This document shows, in pieces, positions 10,501 to 18,858 of a DNA stretch of 53,147 nucleotides; the first letter of the stretch is position 1, and every line of letters begins with the position of its first letter. Source of the DNA: Fidelibacterota bacterium. GTDB lineage: Bacteria > Fidelibacterota > Marinisomatia > Marinisomatales > UBA1611. Position numbers and translations under genes: made by a program. Under the pieces are notes generated by a model that was not told the DNA's origin, did not search any database, and saw nothing but the letters and a program-made list of their open reading frames with translations. Where the stretch lies: assembly GCA_002718655.1 (NCBI GenBank), contig PBFM01000041.1, forward strand, positions 1-53,147, in the 5' to 3' direction.

Positions 10501-10696
10501 ATATTGCTGTCTGAGCTTTTCCTTGCAATAGATACCCTATGGCTCTATCACTCATTGGATTAGTTGGAAATGGGTTGTCACCAATTTTACCAACTTCATT
10601 ATATTTGAAATTATCCTGGAAGGCCGATTGTTTATTTTTCCGTTCCTCGCAATATACAAGTACAACAAAAAAAAGGAATAAAAAAATATTTCTCAT
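7538..10696 (-). CDS. Large T9SS-tailed exported protein with FnIII-like region
   Basis: A signal peptide (MRNIFLFLFFVVLVYC) is followed by a ~700-residue region rich in W, Y, D and N without a family I recognise. A fibronectin-III-like segment (~745-900) contains GSVRIYWDDAAE and FEGYKIYKSMDGGSTWG. The C-terminus has a FlgD/T9SS-tail fold: VVPNPYF, then IRIFTISGELVY, ending PGLYIYHIENG and GKFAIIR. Such tails direct cargo through the type IX secretion system, so a cell-surface or released protein is expected. It is followed 10 nt downstream by the VOC gene and lies 9 nt after the dehydratase stop, so it sits in the middle of a dense operon. Cys-rich DPDCW/QKCGEG segments may form disulfides. 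Confidence 0.85.
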   Translation of the reverse strand: MRNIFLFLFFVVLVYCEERKNKQSAFQDNFKYNEVGKIGDNPFPTNPMSDRAIGYLLQGKAQTAISNYGNIINWDEHPMGIWNGYSYLPSVAFLAGVPGHEYSSNFDWGNVEYVIDGDGITIYGVWESEDAYNRWFQYQDTIFVGIIFDAINDNGIWRPDSIAKKSSIDFFDASNQWAIDHDKKTINLTAAGELDPNQSNARIGFIYPWALRPKLISRENQFDFYDYGKDLEEWTADDVYMYYGYNVAESWLSRIENSPNGEWHASTMARVNTHNTKVKNGEIFGDTYVTDPGDTYPLLAHSAFSDTWPERYDESTGLTESFWPGWWSQDYNINLPGCSQSRKDPDCWEEVPGRFISDMEVYMEFDDRWAHRGNMVNTNNDYEQTGYPMGLRVMAEAHSYGVSYAEDILFVTVKVRNESGDWCAEDENDEPIYDDFGNQKCGEGMILPDGTKLNGGKGFNYEGTSLGFYFDADVLVGDQSGYSASYHTNDDDFMKYYWEIFELNNERMLISMAMVGDYDGFSGTTGYAMNGESAPGNAFGLVATQLLDSPKATDPVDLDQDGTIDIFPGEPLKMTDWHWFDWYSRPGVPQMESNSSSCYTGAEGCPQARNKEEIMYKIMTGDTTNLSDNEKQWHFHTQDPGTDLGSDLNPHFDSLEGLLEETAFLRDPPGLDCSIFLSCGPFDLPVGREVPFSFCIIFGQNEEDLINNARFAQVMYNSRYQGFTPPTRPAVYTETDTGSVRIYWDDAAENSTDVLTGYSDFEGYKIYKSMDGGSTWGPASGRIYDTDGLFVGWRPYKQFDLSAEMDSLHCVYTNDYDCDRNQRRNHSISGPDPYFPWFSLGEDTGLEMIALDESQWKTVNGITYKYLFIDDDVVDGIEYTYSIVAYDMGVEPTYVTRYVPLENGQFVTVVDTNFSNPNKWANPEGYASIENSKGTTILDRNFSQVYPGIQPQNDLSNVKVVPNPYFSRSKFKETEFQRQIRFTNLPSKCKIRIFTISGELVYELDHEDEYSGNHWWDMRTVNNQEASPGLYIYHIENGMESVGKIGKFAIIR

Positions 10697-10705
10697 TGAA
10701 AATAA

Positions 10706-11659
10706 TTATATCAGAACACTTCGTAATGTATCGGGACTGATATTTCCACCACATATCAAAACACCAACTTTTTTACCCATTAATTCCTCTTTTTTTCTAA
10801 TTAATGCTGCAACTGCAGTACCTGCTGCACCTTCCAAAAGTTGATTCTCATTTTTCATGTAAGTATTCATAGCATCCCTTATTTCCTTTTCTTCCAATAG
10901 TATTGTTTCATCAATAACGCTACGACAAATAGGAAAAGTGATGGAATCTTGTTCAATCCCTCCAGCCGTACCATCACTTAAAGTAGGCTTAGAATCAATT
11001 GATAGGAGTCGTCCTTTTCGCATTGAATGAATCATTACGGCAGAATTTTCTGGTGAACACCCTATGATGATAAGCTCAGGCCAAATAGATTTTAAGTATG
11101 ATCCAATACCTCCAATTAACCCTCCACCTCCAACAGATACAATTAATGCATCTAGCCTATCACATTGAGATTCAATCTCAACACCTATGGTTCCTTGTCC
11201 TGCAATGACATCTAGATCATTATATGGAGATACATATGGTTTCCCACTTTCACTTGAGGCTTGCCGAGCCTTTAACTCAGACTCTATGCAATCACTACCA
11301 TAAACCTTTACTCTAGAACCATAGTTACGCATATTATCTATTTTTGCTTTCGATGAATTATCAGGAACATAGATAGTACAATCAATATTTAACCTACCTG
11401 TAGCAAATGCTACAGCAGCACCATGGTTTCCTGTAGAGGCTGCAATTACTCCTTTTGACCTTTTTGAATCTTTAAGCGATAGAATTTTATTCATTGCACC
11501 TCTTACCTTAAATGATCCTGTAAGTTGGATATTTTCTAGTTTAAACCAAACACTACCATTTATCATTGTTGAAAAAGGTCTTGAATGGTGAAAATAGGTT
11601 TTTCGAATATGGGGTTCTATTCTTTTTGCTGCATCTAATATCTGGTTTGTCAAATCCAT
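10706..11659 (-). CDS. Threonine/serine dehydratase-like PLP enzyme
   Basis: This is a fold-type II PLP enzyme of 317 residues, the length of the catabolic threonine dehydratase/serine racemase group, without the C-terminal ACT regulatory domain of biosynthetic IlvA. Lys51 in GSFKVRGA is the PLP lysine. Other motifs are ASTGNHGAA (74-82) and the glycine phosphate loop SVGGGGLIGG (175-184). The expected reaction is deamination of threonine or serine to 2-oxobutanoate or pyruvate in the cytoplasm; serine racemase or threo-3-hydroxyaspartate dehydratase activity cannot be excluded. It is the first gene of the tight run leading to the T9SS protein, VOC and cyclase genes. Confidence 0.92.
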   Translation of the reverse strand: MDLTNQILDAAKRIEPHIRKTYFHHSRPFSTMINGSVWFKLENIQLTGSFKVRGAMNKILSLKDSKRSKGVIAASTGNHGAAVAFATGRLNIDCTIYVPDNSSKAKIDNMRNYGSRVKVYGSDCIESELKARQASSESGKPYVSPYNDLDVIAGQGTIGVEIESQCDRLDALIVSVGGGGLIGGIGSYLKSIWPELIIIGCSPENSAVMIHSMRKGRLLSIDSKPTLSDGTAGGIEQDSITFPICRSVIDETILLEEKEIRDAMNTYMKNENQLLEGAAGTAVAALIRKKEELMGKKVGVLICGGNISPDTLRSVLI

Positions 11660-11797
11660 TTTATAAAAAATTATTCTTAGAATATTGATTTGTTTTCATT
11701 TTTTCAAAAAATGAAAAAGAGGCTAAAAAAAGTAATTCCACATTCCGAAAAAATAGAAAGATATTAGAATAAAACAAATAGGCTCTACCATTCATGT

Positions 11798-12577
11798 TCA
11801 ATTGATTAGCAACATTTTTTTCATAGATTTGCTTTTCCCTACTTGTAAATGATAAATATATACTCCAGATGAAACAGTTTGGTCAAATTCATCTTTCCCA
11901 TTCCACTGAACCGAATTTTGACCAGCGACTTGATGAGAATCCAATAATAATCTGATGCTCCTTCCTAGAACGTCATAAATATTAATTTTTACCTCCGAAT
12001 CTTCAAAAAGGTCAAACCTGATCCAAGTCTTAGGATTAAAAGGATTAGGATAATTTTGATATAACTTAAAGACATTTGGATTAATCTCAACATCTATTGC
12101 GACACTTTCTTGTGTTAAATTTAAAACTATCTGCTCAAGGTCATCAGGCAAACCAATCGATACGTTTTGATGGAGAATCAGGTTCCCAGAAAAATCAAGA
12201 ACAAATAAATCTCTTTGCGAGGCATCCCAATTGGTCCAAACCGTAAATGGTGATTCATCTGCACAAACTGGAGAATTGTTTTCATCGGTCCAATTCTGTG
12301 AATGCGTCAAGTGTGTATTTTTGCCGATGCCGATTAATTCTACCGGTATATCTTGAGATTTTAAATTTTCATATAATTCATTTAATTGTTCGAACCGAGC
12401 AGTGCAAATGCCTCATGTAAAATGTCCAAAATAGTGAAGAGTAACTTTCTGTTCAAAAAGTGAGGTGCCAACATTACTATCATAATATTCAGAGGAAGGG
12501 TTTATATCTAATAATGAATAATCATATTGCCCAATTAATAAGGATTGTATAATAAAGATAAATATAAAAAATCTCAT
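11798..12577 (-). CDS. Secreted selenoprotein candidate: SelenoP-N/thioredoxin-like domain with in-frame TGA (Sec55) plus T9SS tail
   Basis: An ATG at 12577 opens a frame of 260 codons interrupted only by TGA at codon 55 (12415-12413). The predicted product begins with a signal peptide (MRFFIFIFIIQSLLIGQ). A thioredoxin-like domain follows in which the TGA reads U in FGHFTUGICTARF, the first position of a UxxC redox motif with Cys58. Downstream residues (YENLKSQ, IGIG, VWTNWDAS, FVLDFSGNL, SIGLP) parallel the N-terminal domain of animal selenoprotein P, which also has UxxC. The C-terminal ~90 residues are a T9SS/FlgD tail (YQNYPNPFNP, SGVYIYHLQVG). TGA ends other genes here, so it is not a general sense codon. 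The alternative is a nonsense pseudogene, but the coding frame is intact on both sides. Expected role: secreted thiol/selenol oxidoreductase. Confidence 0.8.
12379..12410 (-). promoter_or_regulatory. Candidate bacterial SECIS element just after the in-frame TGA
   Basis: On the minus strand, directly after the TGA, CATTT (12410-12406) can pair with AAATG (12383-12379). An inner TCG-GTT-CGA hairpin (12398-12390) puts a GGU in or next to the apical loop, about 20 nt from the TGA. That is near the spacing of the SelB-binding loop in E. coli fdhF. The pairing was done by eye and the inner stem is short, so this supports the selenoprotein reading without proving it. Confidence 0.4.
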
Positions 12578-12677
12578 AACATAAATTAATCCAATTCCAT
12601 TGATACAAAAAAAACAAGTTCATAAAAAGTGGTCAAGGGGAGTACTTATGAATATTGAGGAAATTAAAACAACTGAA

Positions 12678-15296
12678 TTATTTCAGAAGTATCATTTTCC
12701 TAGATTCAATAAATTGATCTGATTGGATGGTATAGTAGTAGATACCGGCAGAAACTAGTTGTCCATAACTATTAGTTCCATCCCATGACTTCGAATTTTG
12801 TCCTATATTTTGATAGTCATTCATTAATTCATTTACAACATTACCTAATATGTCATAAATGGTCAATTTTACCAATCCATCATTAGGTAGATGATAGCGT
12901 ATAGTGGTCGATGAATTAAAAGGATTGGGGTAATTTTGATGAAAAATGTACCCCTTTGGAGTCACTGTCCTTACCTGATTTTCCATAAAATCTGTGACAA
13001 TGGGAATCTCAAAAACGATAGTGTCTCCATCAATGCAATATTCAGGTTGATTTTCACAGTTTAATGCTGCAGGGTATGTGCTGAAAGTAATAATTGTATC
13101 ATTTACAATTGAAGAATCTGCCGTGACATTAAAGTATACATCATTACAGGTGTCTGCATTCATACCATAAAACCAATAGAAATCATTACCTATCGAGGTC
13201 AAAATTGAATCAGATTCCAGTACTACGCCTGGATAGTACATATGACCTATTTCTGAATCATTACAAAGCTCCATTTCAATAGATACAGATTCCCCAGGTG
13301 CCCAATGCTCTTGGCCTCCTAATATCTCAATTTCCGGATTGCCAATCGAAAAATTCCATTCGAATGTTTGATTGCAATAGGTAGTATCTTGACCTTCTGT
13401 TTGATATTCATTTAAACAGCCAGGATATGGCGGGCATAATCGATTGCTAGTAATGTCAAATGATAGGGCATCATCAAAATTCAAGTTTAAATCACAAATC
13501 GATTCAGGTACAAAACCTGAAAAATAATTTCCCTCAAATCTGAACTGATCTATTTCCGTCCATTCATGAATTCTTGCTGGAATCGCGCCAGATAATTGAC
13601 AATTAACATATGCGCCACAAAGAATCGATTTCAGTCTTCCATTTTCCCATTCTTGAATACCTAATTCTAATGGTTCAACAATGCCATCCCCATCTGCAAA
13701 ACCATATTCCTCTCCATCGATAATATTCCAATACCAAGATTCGGTATCATCCATAAATGGGTTAGGCGATCCACAATAGTAATCTCCTTCTTCACAATCC
13801 AGATCAATACCACTTTCATAGCTACTATCAATCATTTCTTGAATCAGTTCCAAATCATCCTCATAAAAACATAATCCATCAATCTCTACAAACCCACTAT
13901 CACAATTTGATATGGAAATTATTTCAGGAGGTCCAAGACTACCATCTTCTCTAAATGAATGGGCATATATCGAACCATTTTCTGACCAGGTAATAATTAG
14001 ATTAGTCAACCCCTTTTGGACATCCACATCTGATTTTTGAGTTTCTGAATTTGTAATGGCAATAGTTTCATTTTCCCAAACCAAATTTCCCATTGAGTCT
14101 AATCTTTTCGCATAAATAGCACCACTCATATTTGAGCTTTGCTCTAAGTAAGTGAGAATTATCTCATCATTGAATTCAGATATTGAAATATCAAGGTAAT
14201 CATATGTAGTGTTTAAATTAACAACTGGAAGCCCATGATCTCCCCAAAGCCTTTCCCCGCTAGGACCAACTCTCTGAGCAAAAATTCCTCGTTGAGATTG
14301 GCTCCCATTTGCTTCTCTCCATACTCCCATAAGCTCATTTGAACTACCGCAGACCATTAATAAAGGAGACATTCTAAAATGGTCTTCATTCATGGAGAAT
14401 TCAATTGCTCCGCCCCAATAGGATGTACCATCATAATCTAATTTATCGACCATGGCATTTTGTACACTACCCGAAAATTGTGTCCATGACGAATAGCTGC
14501 CACCGATACCACTAGCAACTAATTGTTGTGACCAGTCTCCCATTGGAAATGAAGTTGGCCCCACCACTAGAACAGGATCTTCCCATATGGATATACCATT
14601 TAGATCATATTTTTGTATAAATATTTCACTATAAATTGGCCATCCTGGAGATTGCCTAATCCACTGGAAAATGATATCGCCGTTTAAATCAATAATAGAC
14701 TGAGGAGAAACAAGGTAATTGTCATCATCTTCCTTTAAAATTCCTTCATACCATAATAATTCTCCATCTGCTGAGATACGTTGGAACAATATTTCATCAT
14801 CATTGTGGCTACAAGTAACAACCAAACTATTATCCTCAACAATTGTTATCCTTGGGGACATATTATTTATACTTGAGTTTGTTACAGCTATCCCTTCGTC
14901 ACCCCATAGCATATTACCATCAGGAGAGATTTTCCAAACATATACTTCCCATGTTCCAGTCCTTTGATCTACTGTCGAAATAATTGCATTGCCATCTAAA
15001 TCGACGAGAATGTTCAAATGGTAAACAGCTATCCATGATGCATTGTCATGATCACTAACTAATAAACCCTGGTCACCAAACTGTTTTATTCCTAATGAAT
15101 CCATTCGCTGGACATATACGTGATAATCACCGTCAGTAATCCAAGTAATATATGTGCTACCATCGCTGAAAGTAGCTGCTTGTGGCTTGATACCTTCACC
15201 AATCAATAATGGTGATGAATAATTTTCAGACCATTGTGCCTTTCCTGTGGCAAAAAGGAATAATGCTAAGACCATTTTTTTGAAAACATGTAACAT
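12678..15296 (-). CDS. T9SS-tailed exported protein with propeller-like repeats and plant-type LRR
   Basis: The 872-residue protein starts with a signal peptide (MVLALFLFATGKAQW region). Residues ~25-460 hold repeated blocks of the form D-x-x-G-x-xxWGDxGIxV (for example LWGDEGIAVTNS and RLWGDHGLPVVN), which look like beta-propeller blades. Residues ~510-640 contain a short leucine-rich-repeat stretch with LSGAIPARIHEWTEI and FSGFVPESICDL, typical of plant-type LRRs. A beta domain (~650-770) follows. The last ~95 residues are a T9SS tail (FHQNYPNPFNSS, ending SRKMILLK). It is the gene immediately upstream of the selenoprotein candidate (100 nt). Surface-displayed binding protein is the likely role; no enzyme motif is seen. 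Confidence 0.87.
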   Translation of the reverse strand: MLHVFKKMVLALFLFATGKAQWSENYSSPLLIGEGIKPQAATFSDGSTYITWITDGDYHVYVQRMDSLGIKQFGDQGLLVSDHDNASWIAVYHLNILVDLDGNAIISTVDQRTGTWEVYVWKISPDGNMLWGDEGIAVTNSSINNMSPRITIVEDNSLVVTCSHNDDEILFQRISADGELLWYEGILKEDDDNYLVSPQSIIDLNGDIIFQWIRQSPGWPIYSEIFIQKYDLNGISIWEDPVLVVGPTSFPMGDWSQQLVASGIGGSYSSWTQFSGSVQNAMVDKLDYDGTSYWGGAIEFSMNEDHFRMSPLLMVCGSSNELMGVWREANGSQSQRGIFAQRVGPSGERLWGDHGLPVVNLNTTYDYLDISISEFNDEIILTYLEQSSNMSGAIYAKRLDSMGNLVWENETIAITNSETQKSDVDVQKGLTNLIITWSENGSIYAHSFREDGSLGPPEIISISNCDSGFVEIDGLCFYEDDLELIQEMIDSSYESGIDLDCEEGDYYCGSPNPFMDDTESWYWNIIDGEEYGFADGDGIVEPLELGIQEWENGRLKSILCGAYVNCQLSGAIPARIHEWTEIDQFRFEGNYFSGFVPESICDLNLNFDDALSFDITSNRLCPPYPGCLNEYQTEGQDTTYCNQTFEWNFSIGNPEIEILGGQEHWAPGESVSIEMELCNDSEIGHMYYPGVVLESDSILTSIGNDFYWFYGMNADTCNDVYFNVTADSSIVNDTIITFSTYPAALNCENQPEYCIDGDTIVFEIPIVTDFMENQVRTVTPKGYIFHQNYPNPFNSSTTIRYHLPNDGLVKLTIYDILGNVVNELMNDYQNIGQNSKSWDGTNSYGQLVSAGIYYYTIQSDQFIESRKMILLK

Positions 15297-15339
15297 AAAC
15301 TATACTGAATGTAAAGATTCTAATAGTTAATCATTTTAA

Positions 15340-18300
15340 CTATTTCATTAATATCATCTTATTTGATTTACTAAATCCTTTTGCCTTTATTGAATAAATA
15401 TACATTCCAGATGATACTATGTCTCCAAAATCATTTTTCCCATTCCATGACGCACTCCAATAGCCCGGATGTTTAATTTCATCCATAATACTAGTTACAA
15501 ATCTCCCTTTTACATCATAAATATTAATCTCAACCCTCGATCTTATAGGTAATGCATAATTTATTATTGTATTAGCGTTAAATGGATTTGGATAATTTTG
15601 GTTTAATTCAAAAGATCTAGGTAGCTCATCAATAATACTTTCTCCTAGCACCCCATAATGAATTAAAATTGAATATCTTTGTTCACCAACCAGAGGATAG
15701 GAACCGATTGGACCATCTGCTATAGAGGAAAAACCACCTTTCGATTCAGTTAGCAGGTCTAAATAGTTTAAATTTTGCATATCATATTCCATCCCTGTAG
15801 TGTTATCTAATATGTCATATGTAATGTGACTCGGGAGATTGGAATTATCAAACGTCAAGGAAACTCTATCATTTATTGTAACAAAATTACCTAGTGTATC
15901 AATTTCAAGAGACATCACGTCAAAAGGGATGATGAAAGTTCCTTCTTGCTCATAAGGAAGATGATTTATCTTTAATGGTTCGTTGTTTGAAACACTCATG
16001 GCTGTAATTCTTGGAGAGGCTTGAAGAGGTAGCAATTTTGATGCATCTGCAATATCTCTGTCTACATTGCCATCAACTCCAAATGTCAAGAAGATTTGAT
16101 CAAACTTATCCCCTGATAAAAATGATAGTATCAAACCACCCTTATTTTCTCGCTCTACCGTTCGTCCAAGAAATGAACCAGAGCTTGTAGCAATATCATT
16201 TGTTTGAATTGTAAAACTTCCAGTTCCTCCAACCGCTTGAACCCAGAAACCTTGAAAAGGTGCGATGAGACCATTTGCCAGATCACCAGACGAACCATTA
16301 TATGTTTTCCAGGATGAACTTGCATCATCCCAAACAGATATGCTTGATGAAAGGTTTGATCTAGTTATGTCATCCCAATCTATGGTGCTTGCGTATGGGT
16401 TTCCTGCTAAATAGTAGCTATTTTGTGGAATGTTAGTTATGGAAACATTACCATTATTATTTGAACCAGTTACATAAAGATCTACAGGCAAATCGCCATC
16501 TCCATCAAAATCAATATCCTCAAAAACATAAACTAAAAAACCTTGACCTGCCGTCAACGATTGAGTTGAAAGATTTGAAACAGAATTCCAACTCTGAGAA
16601 GATACATCTAAAATCCAAACATTTGGAGTTCCTACTGATACATCTCCCCCTGTCATTCCTTGGGTCCATAATTCTTCCAATAAATCACTTAGTATGGTAC
16701 CAGAAACAGGACTACTCATCATCCTAAAACCAGAATTCCCACTTATGGTAGCACTACGTATTGGTACCCAATCATTTCCAAATGTGGTATTTAAATCCCA
16801 ATCATGACCGGCTGTCCAAGCCACATTCCCATCTTCGTATGCACCTATGTCTGGTGCACTGCCATTATTAGTATATTGATCAGTAATTCCTGAAACAACA
16901 ACACCAGCATCAATCAAGGGAGAACCTGATCCTGGAGTAAAGTTATTGTTTGATGTATCTGACAAAATACTATTTAATGTTACACTTTCATCATATCCAT
17001 TCCAGTTGTTCGAGTATGTTCCAAAATCTATTGCGACATCATTTGTTCTGTGATTTGCAATCTTATCCGCAGCATTATTACGAACAATTGTTGTAGAATG
17101 ATCACCGCTATTTATTTGTAAAATTATTATATCATTTTTACTACCTGAATTCAAAACGGTATTATTATAGACCTTGTGATTATTCCCCTTTACCATAATT
17201 CCACCACTCTCACAATTCCATGCTAGGTTATGATGCATAATGCCATTTGTGCCATCAGCAGTCCCACTGTGATCAAATCTTGCACCATACTTTTCAGTAT
17301 CATGAAGCCAATTATATCTGCATATGGCACCGTCCTGTTGCCCTTCCATAAATTGTATCATTGACCCATCACTCTGTAGATGCCCCGTATCGTAAAGGTT
17401 GTTATATTCAACCAGCCCAGCATCTCCGACCATGACTGTTGCCGATCCTCCAGTTTTATGGACAGTATTTTTACGGAATACATTAGATGTTCCATTCATC
17501 CTTATTGTTAACATTATACTACTATTATCTGCAACGGAATAGTCTATTTTATTGAAATAACAATTGTCAACCGTATCAGTCCCGCCCCACATCTCTAGTG
17601 CAGTTCCATCTGTGTTTCGGAAAGCACAATTTCGCACTGAACTTCCCGCACTTCCCGAGGCGAACTTTGTCATTTCTGGCTCTGTATCTACAGTTCTAAG
17701 CATCCTTTTAGAACAACTTGGATACATAAAATTACATCCATATACCACGCAGTTATCTCCATTAGAGAAGTAAACTGTCGTGCCAAAAAATTCTAGATTC
17801 TTTATCTGAACATACTTTGATCCAGTTATGGTAAATGCATAAGACTGAACCTTGCCACGAAATTCAAGTTTGTTAGGATTGACACCATTTTCTGCGTAAT
17901 AGTATAAAGAGTCTGCATTATTATAAGTATCGTACCACCACTCACCAGCTTGATCTAAGAATTCGCGACGTCCTTCAAGATAATAATAGTGGTGTTTTGT
18001 TTTCCAATTAGGTACCGTAGCATATGTAAATGTGTTACCTGAGTGACTCGAAACTAACCTTGACCATGTCCTAAATGAGCCGAGATTAAGTATCGCAATT
18101 GCCTGCTTATTGGCCTCATCAAGGTCAAATCCAGTTGCATTAAGGTCAATCGCAGTCCCTGCAGAGTTTGTATACGGATCATCAATGATAGTGCCATTTG
18201 AATATGCATTTTCATCATCATCTATGGTACCCTTTGCCCAGTAATTATCATTATCCCAGATTGTATTATCATTAAATTTTGCATTGGGCCAGCGAGCCAT

Positions 18301-18711
18301 TACTTGTTCCTCCCAATCAATAAATAGTTGCCATATGTCTGCAGATAGTTTGGTTCTCCAAATATTGGATGTCCCAACCTGAACCCAAGAAGATGTTATT
18401 GGTATCGTACCATCCATTACAACTCTCTCATTATTGTAATTGGTAAAAACAATGGCTGAACCCGATGATCCATCTAGATCATCTATGGTTATGGCCTCGT
18501 GATATCTGCCTTGTCTTATATGGCATTTATCCCCTGATGACATCACACTAGCTGCTTTTGCAATGGTTTTAAAAGGTGTGTTCAAGGAGGTACCATTATT
18601 ACTATCATTCCCATATGAAGTAGCTACATAATAATTAGTAGCTAATAAATAACCTGATAAATAAGTAATAAGTAAAATATAAAAGTGTCTCAACTTCAGC
18701 TTTTGATGCAT
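15340..18711 (-). CDS. T9SS-tailed right-handed beta-helix protein (DUF1565/pectate-lyase-like)
   Basis: The start is placed at ATG 18711, which puts a signal peptide (KLRHFYILLITYLSGYLLA) at the N-terminus; an in-frame TTG 14 codons upstream is less likely. The mature protein opens with NYYVATSYGNDSNNGTSLN and TPFKTIAKAASVM, the hallmark start of DUF1565 and parallel beta-helix proteins. A long beta-helix (~35-640) is rich in N and short repeats (VENN, YNNTV, NNAAD). A middle beta domain (~660-880) contains GFRMMSSPVSG and AGNPYASTIDW. The protein ends with a T9SS tail (LNQNYPNPFNAN, MYIYSIKAKG). Such proteins commonly bind or cleave polysaccharide at the cell surface; I cannot identify catalytic residues. 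Confidence 0.9.
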   Translation of the reverse strand: MHQKLKLRHFYILLITYLSGYLLATNYYVATSYGNDSNNGTSLNTPFKTIAKAASVMSSGDKCHIRQGRYHEAITIDDLDGSSGSAIVFTNYNNERVVMDGTIPITSSWVQVGTSNIWRTKLSADIWQLFIDWEEQVMARWPNAKFNDNTIWDNDNYWAKGTIDDDENAYSNGTIIDDPYTNSAGTAIDLNATGFDLDEANKQAIAILNLGSFRTWSRLVSSHSGNTFTYATVPNWKTKHHYYYLEGRREFLDQAGEWWYDTYNNADSLYYYAENGVNPNKLEFRGKVQSYAFTITGSKYVQIKNLEFFGTTVYFSNGDNCVVYGCNFMYPSCSKRMLRTVDTEPEMTKFASGSAGSSVRNCAFRNTDGTALEMWGGTDTVDNCYFNKIDYSVADNSSIMLTIRMNGTSNVFRKNTVHKTGGSATVMVGDAGLVEYNNLYDTGHLQSDGSMIQFMEGQQDGAICRYNWLHDTEKYGARFDHSGTADGTNGIMHHNLAWNCESGGIMVKGNNHKVYNNTVLNSGSKNDIIILQINSGDHSTTIVRNNAADKIANHRTNDVAIDFGTYSNNWNGYDESVTLNSILSDTSNNNFTPGSGSPLIDAGVVVSGITDQYTNNGSAPDIGAYEDGNVAWTAGHDWDLNTTFGNDWVPIRSATISGNSGFRMMSSPVSGTILSDLLEELWTQGMTGGDVSVGTPNVWILDVSSQSWNSVSNLSTQSLTAGQGFLVYVFEDIDFDGDGDLPVDLYVTGSNNNGNVSITNIPQNSYYLAGNPYASTIDWDDITRSNLSSSISVWDDASSSWKTYNGSSGDLANGLIAPFQGFWVQAVGGTGSFTIQTNDIATSSGSFLGRTVERENKGGLILSFLSGDKFDQIFLTFGVDGNVDRDIADASKLLPLQASPRITAMSVSNNEPLKINHLPYEQEGTFIIPFDVMSLEIDTLGNFVTINDRVSLTFDNSNLPSHITYDILDNTTGMEYDMQNLNYLDLLTESKGGFSSIADGPIGSYPLVGEQRYSILIHYGVLGESIIDELPRSFELNQNYPNPFNANTIINYALPIRSRVEINIYDVKGRFVTSIMDEIKHPGYWSASWNGKNDFGDIVSSGMYIYSIKAKGFSKSNKMILMK

Positions 18712-18858
18712 TATCAATTTTTTCACATTAATGTAATAGTCTAATTTTACCAACTATACTAAAAACAAAAAACCCTGGTTATTAATCAGTAAAGAAAAAT
18801 AAAATTTATTTACTGGGTTTTATTAATTTTTTCAAATCATTTCTTTGGATTATTTATA

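Noticed and set aside
11798-12310. A stand-alone gene starting at the internal ATG (MTHSQNWTDEN)
   Set aside because: The same frame continues upstream through a TGA to a signal peptide and redox motif, so the ATG at 12310 is internal.
12413-12415. Genome-wide reassignment of TGA to tryptophan or glycine
   Set aside because: TGA ends other genes in the window, such as those at 4028 and 27787, and the site aligns with a catalytic Cys position, not with Trp or Gly.
18765-18850. Inverted repeat CAGTAAA/TTTACTG with AACCC/GGGTT between divergent genes
   Set aside because: It lies between two divergent starts, where a terminator is not expected, and the stem is interrupted; it may be an operator but no support was found.
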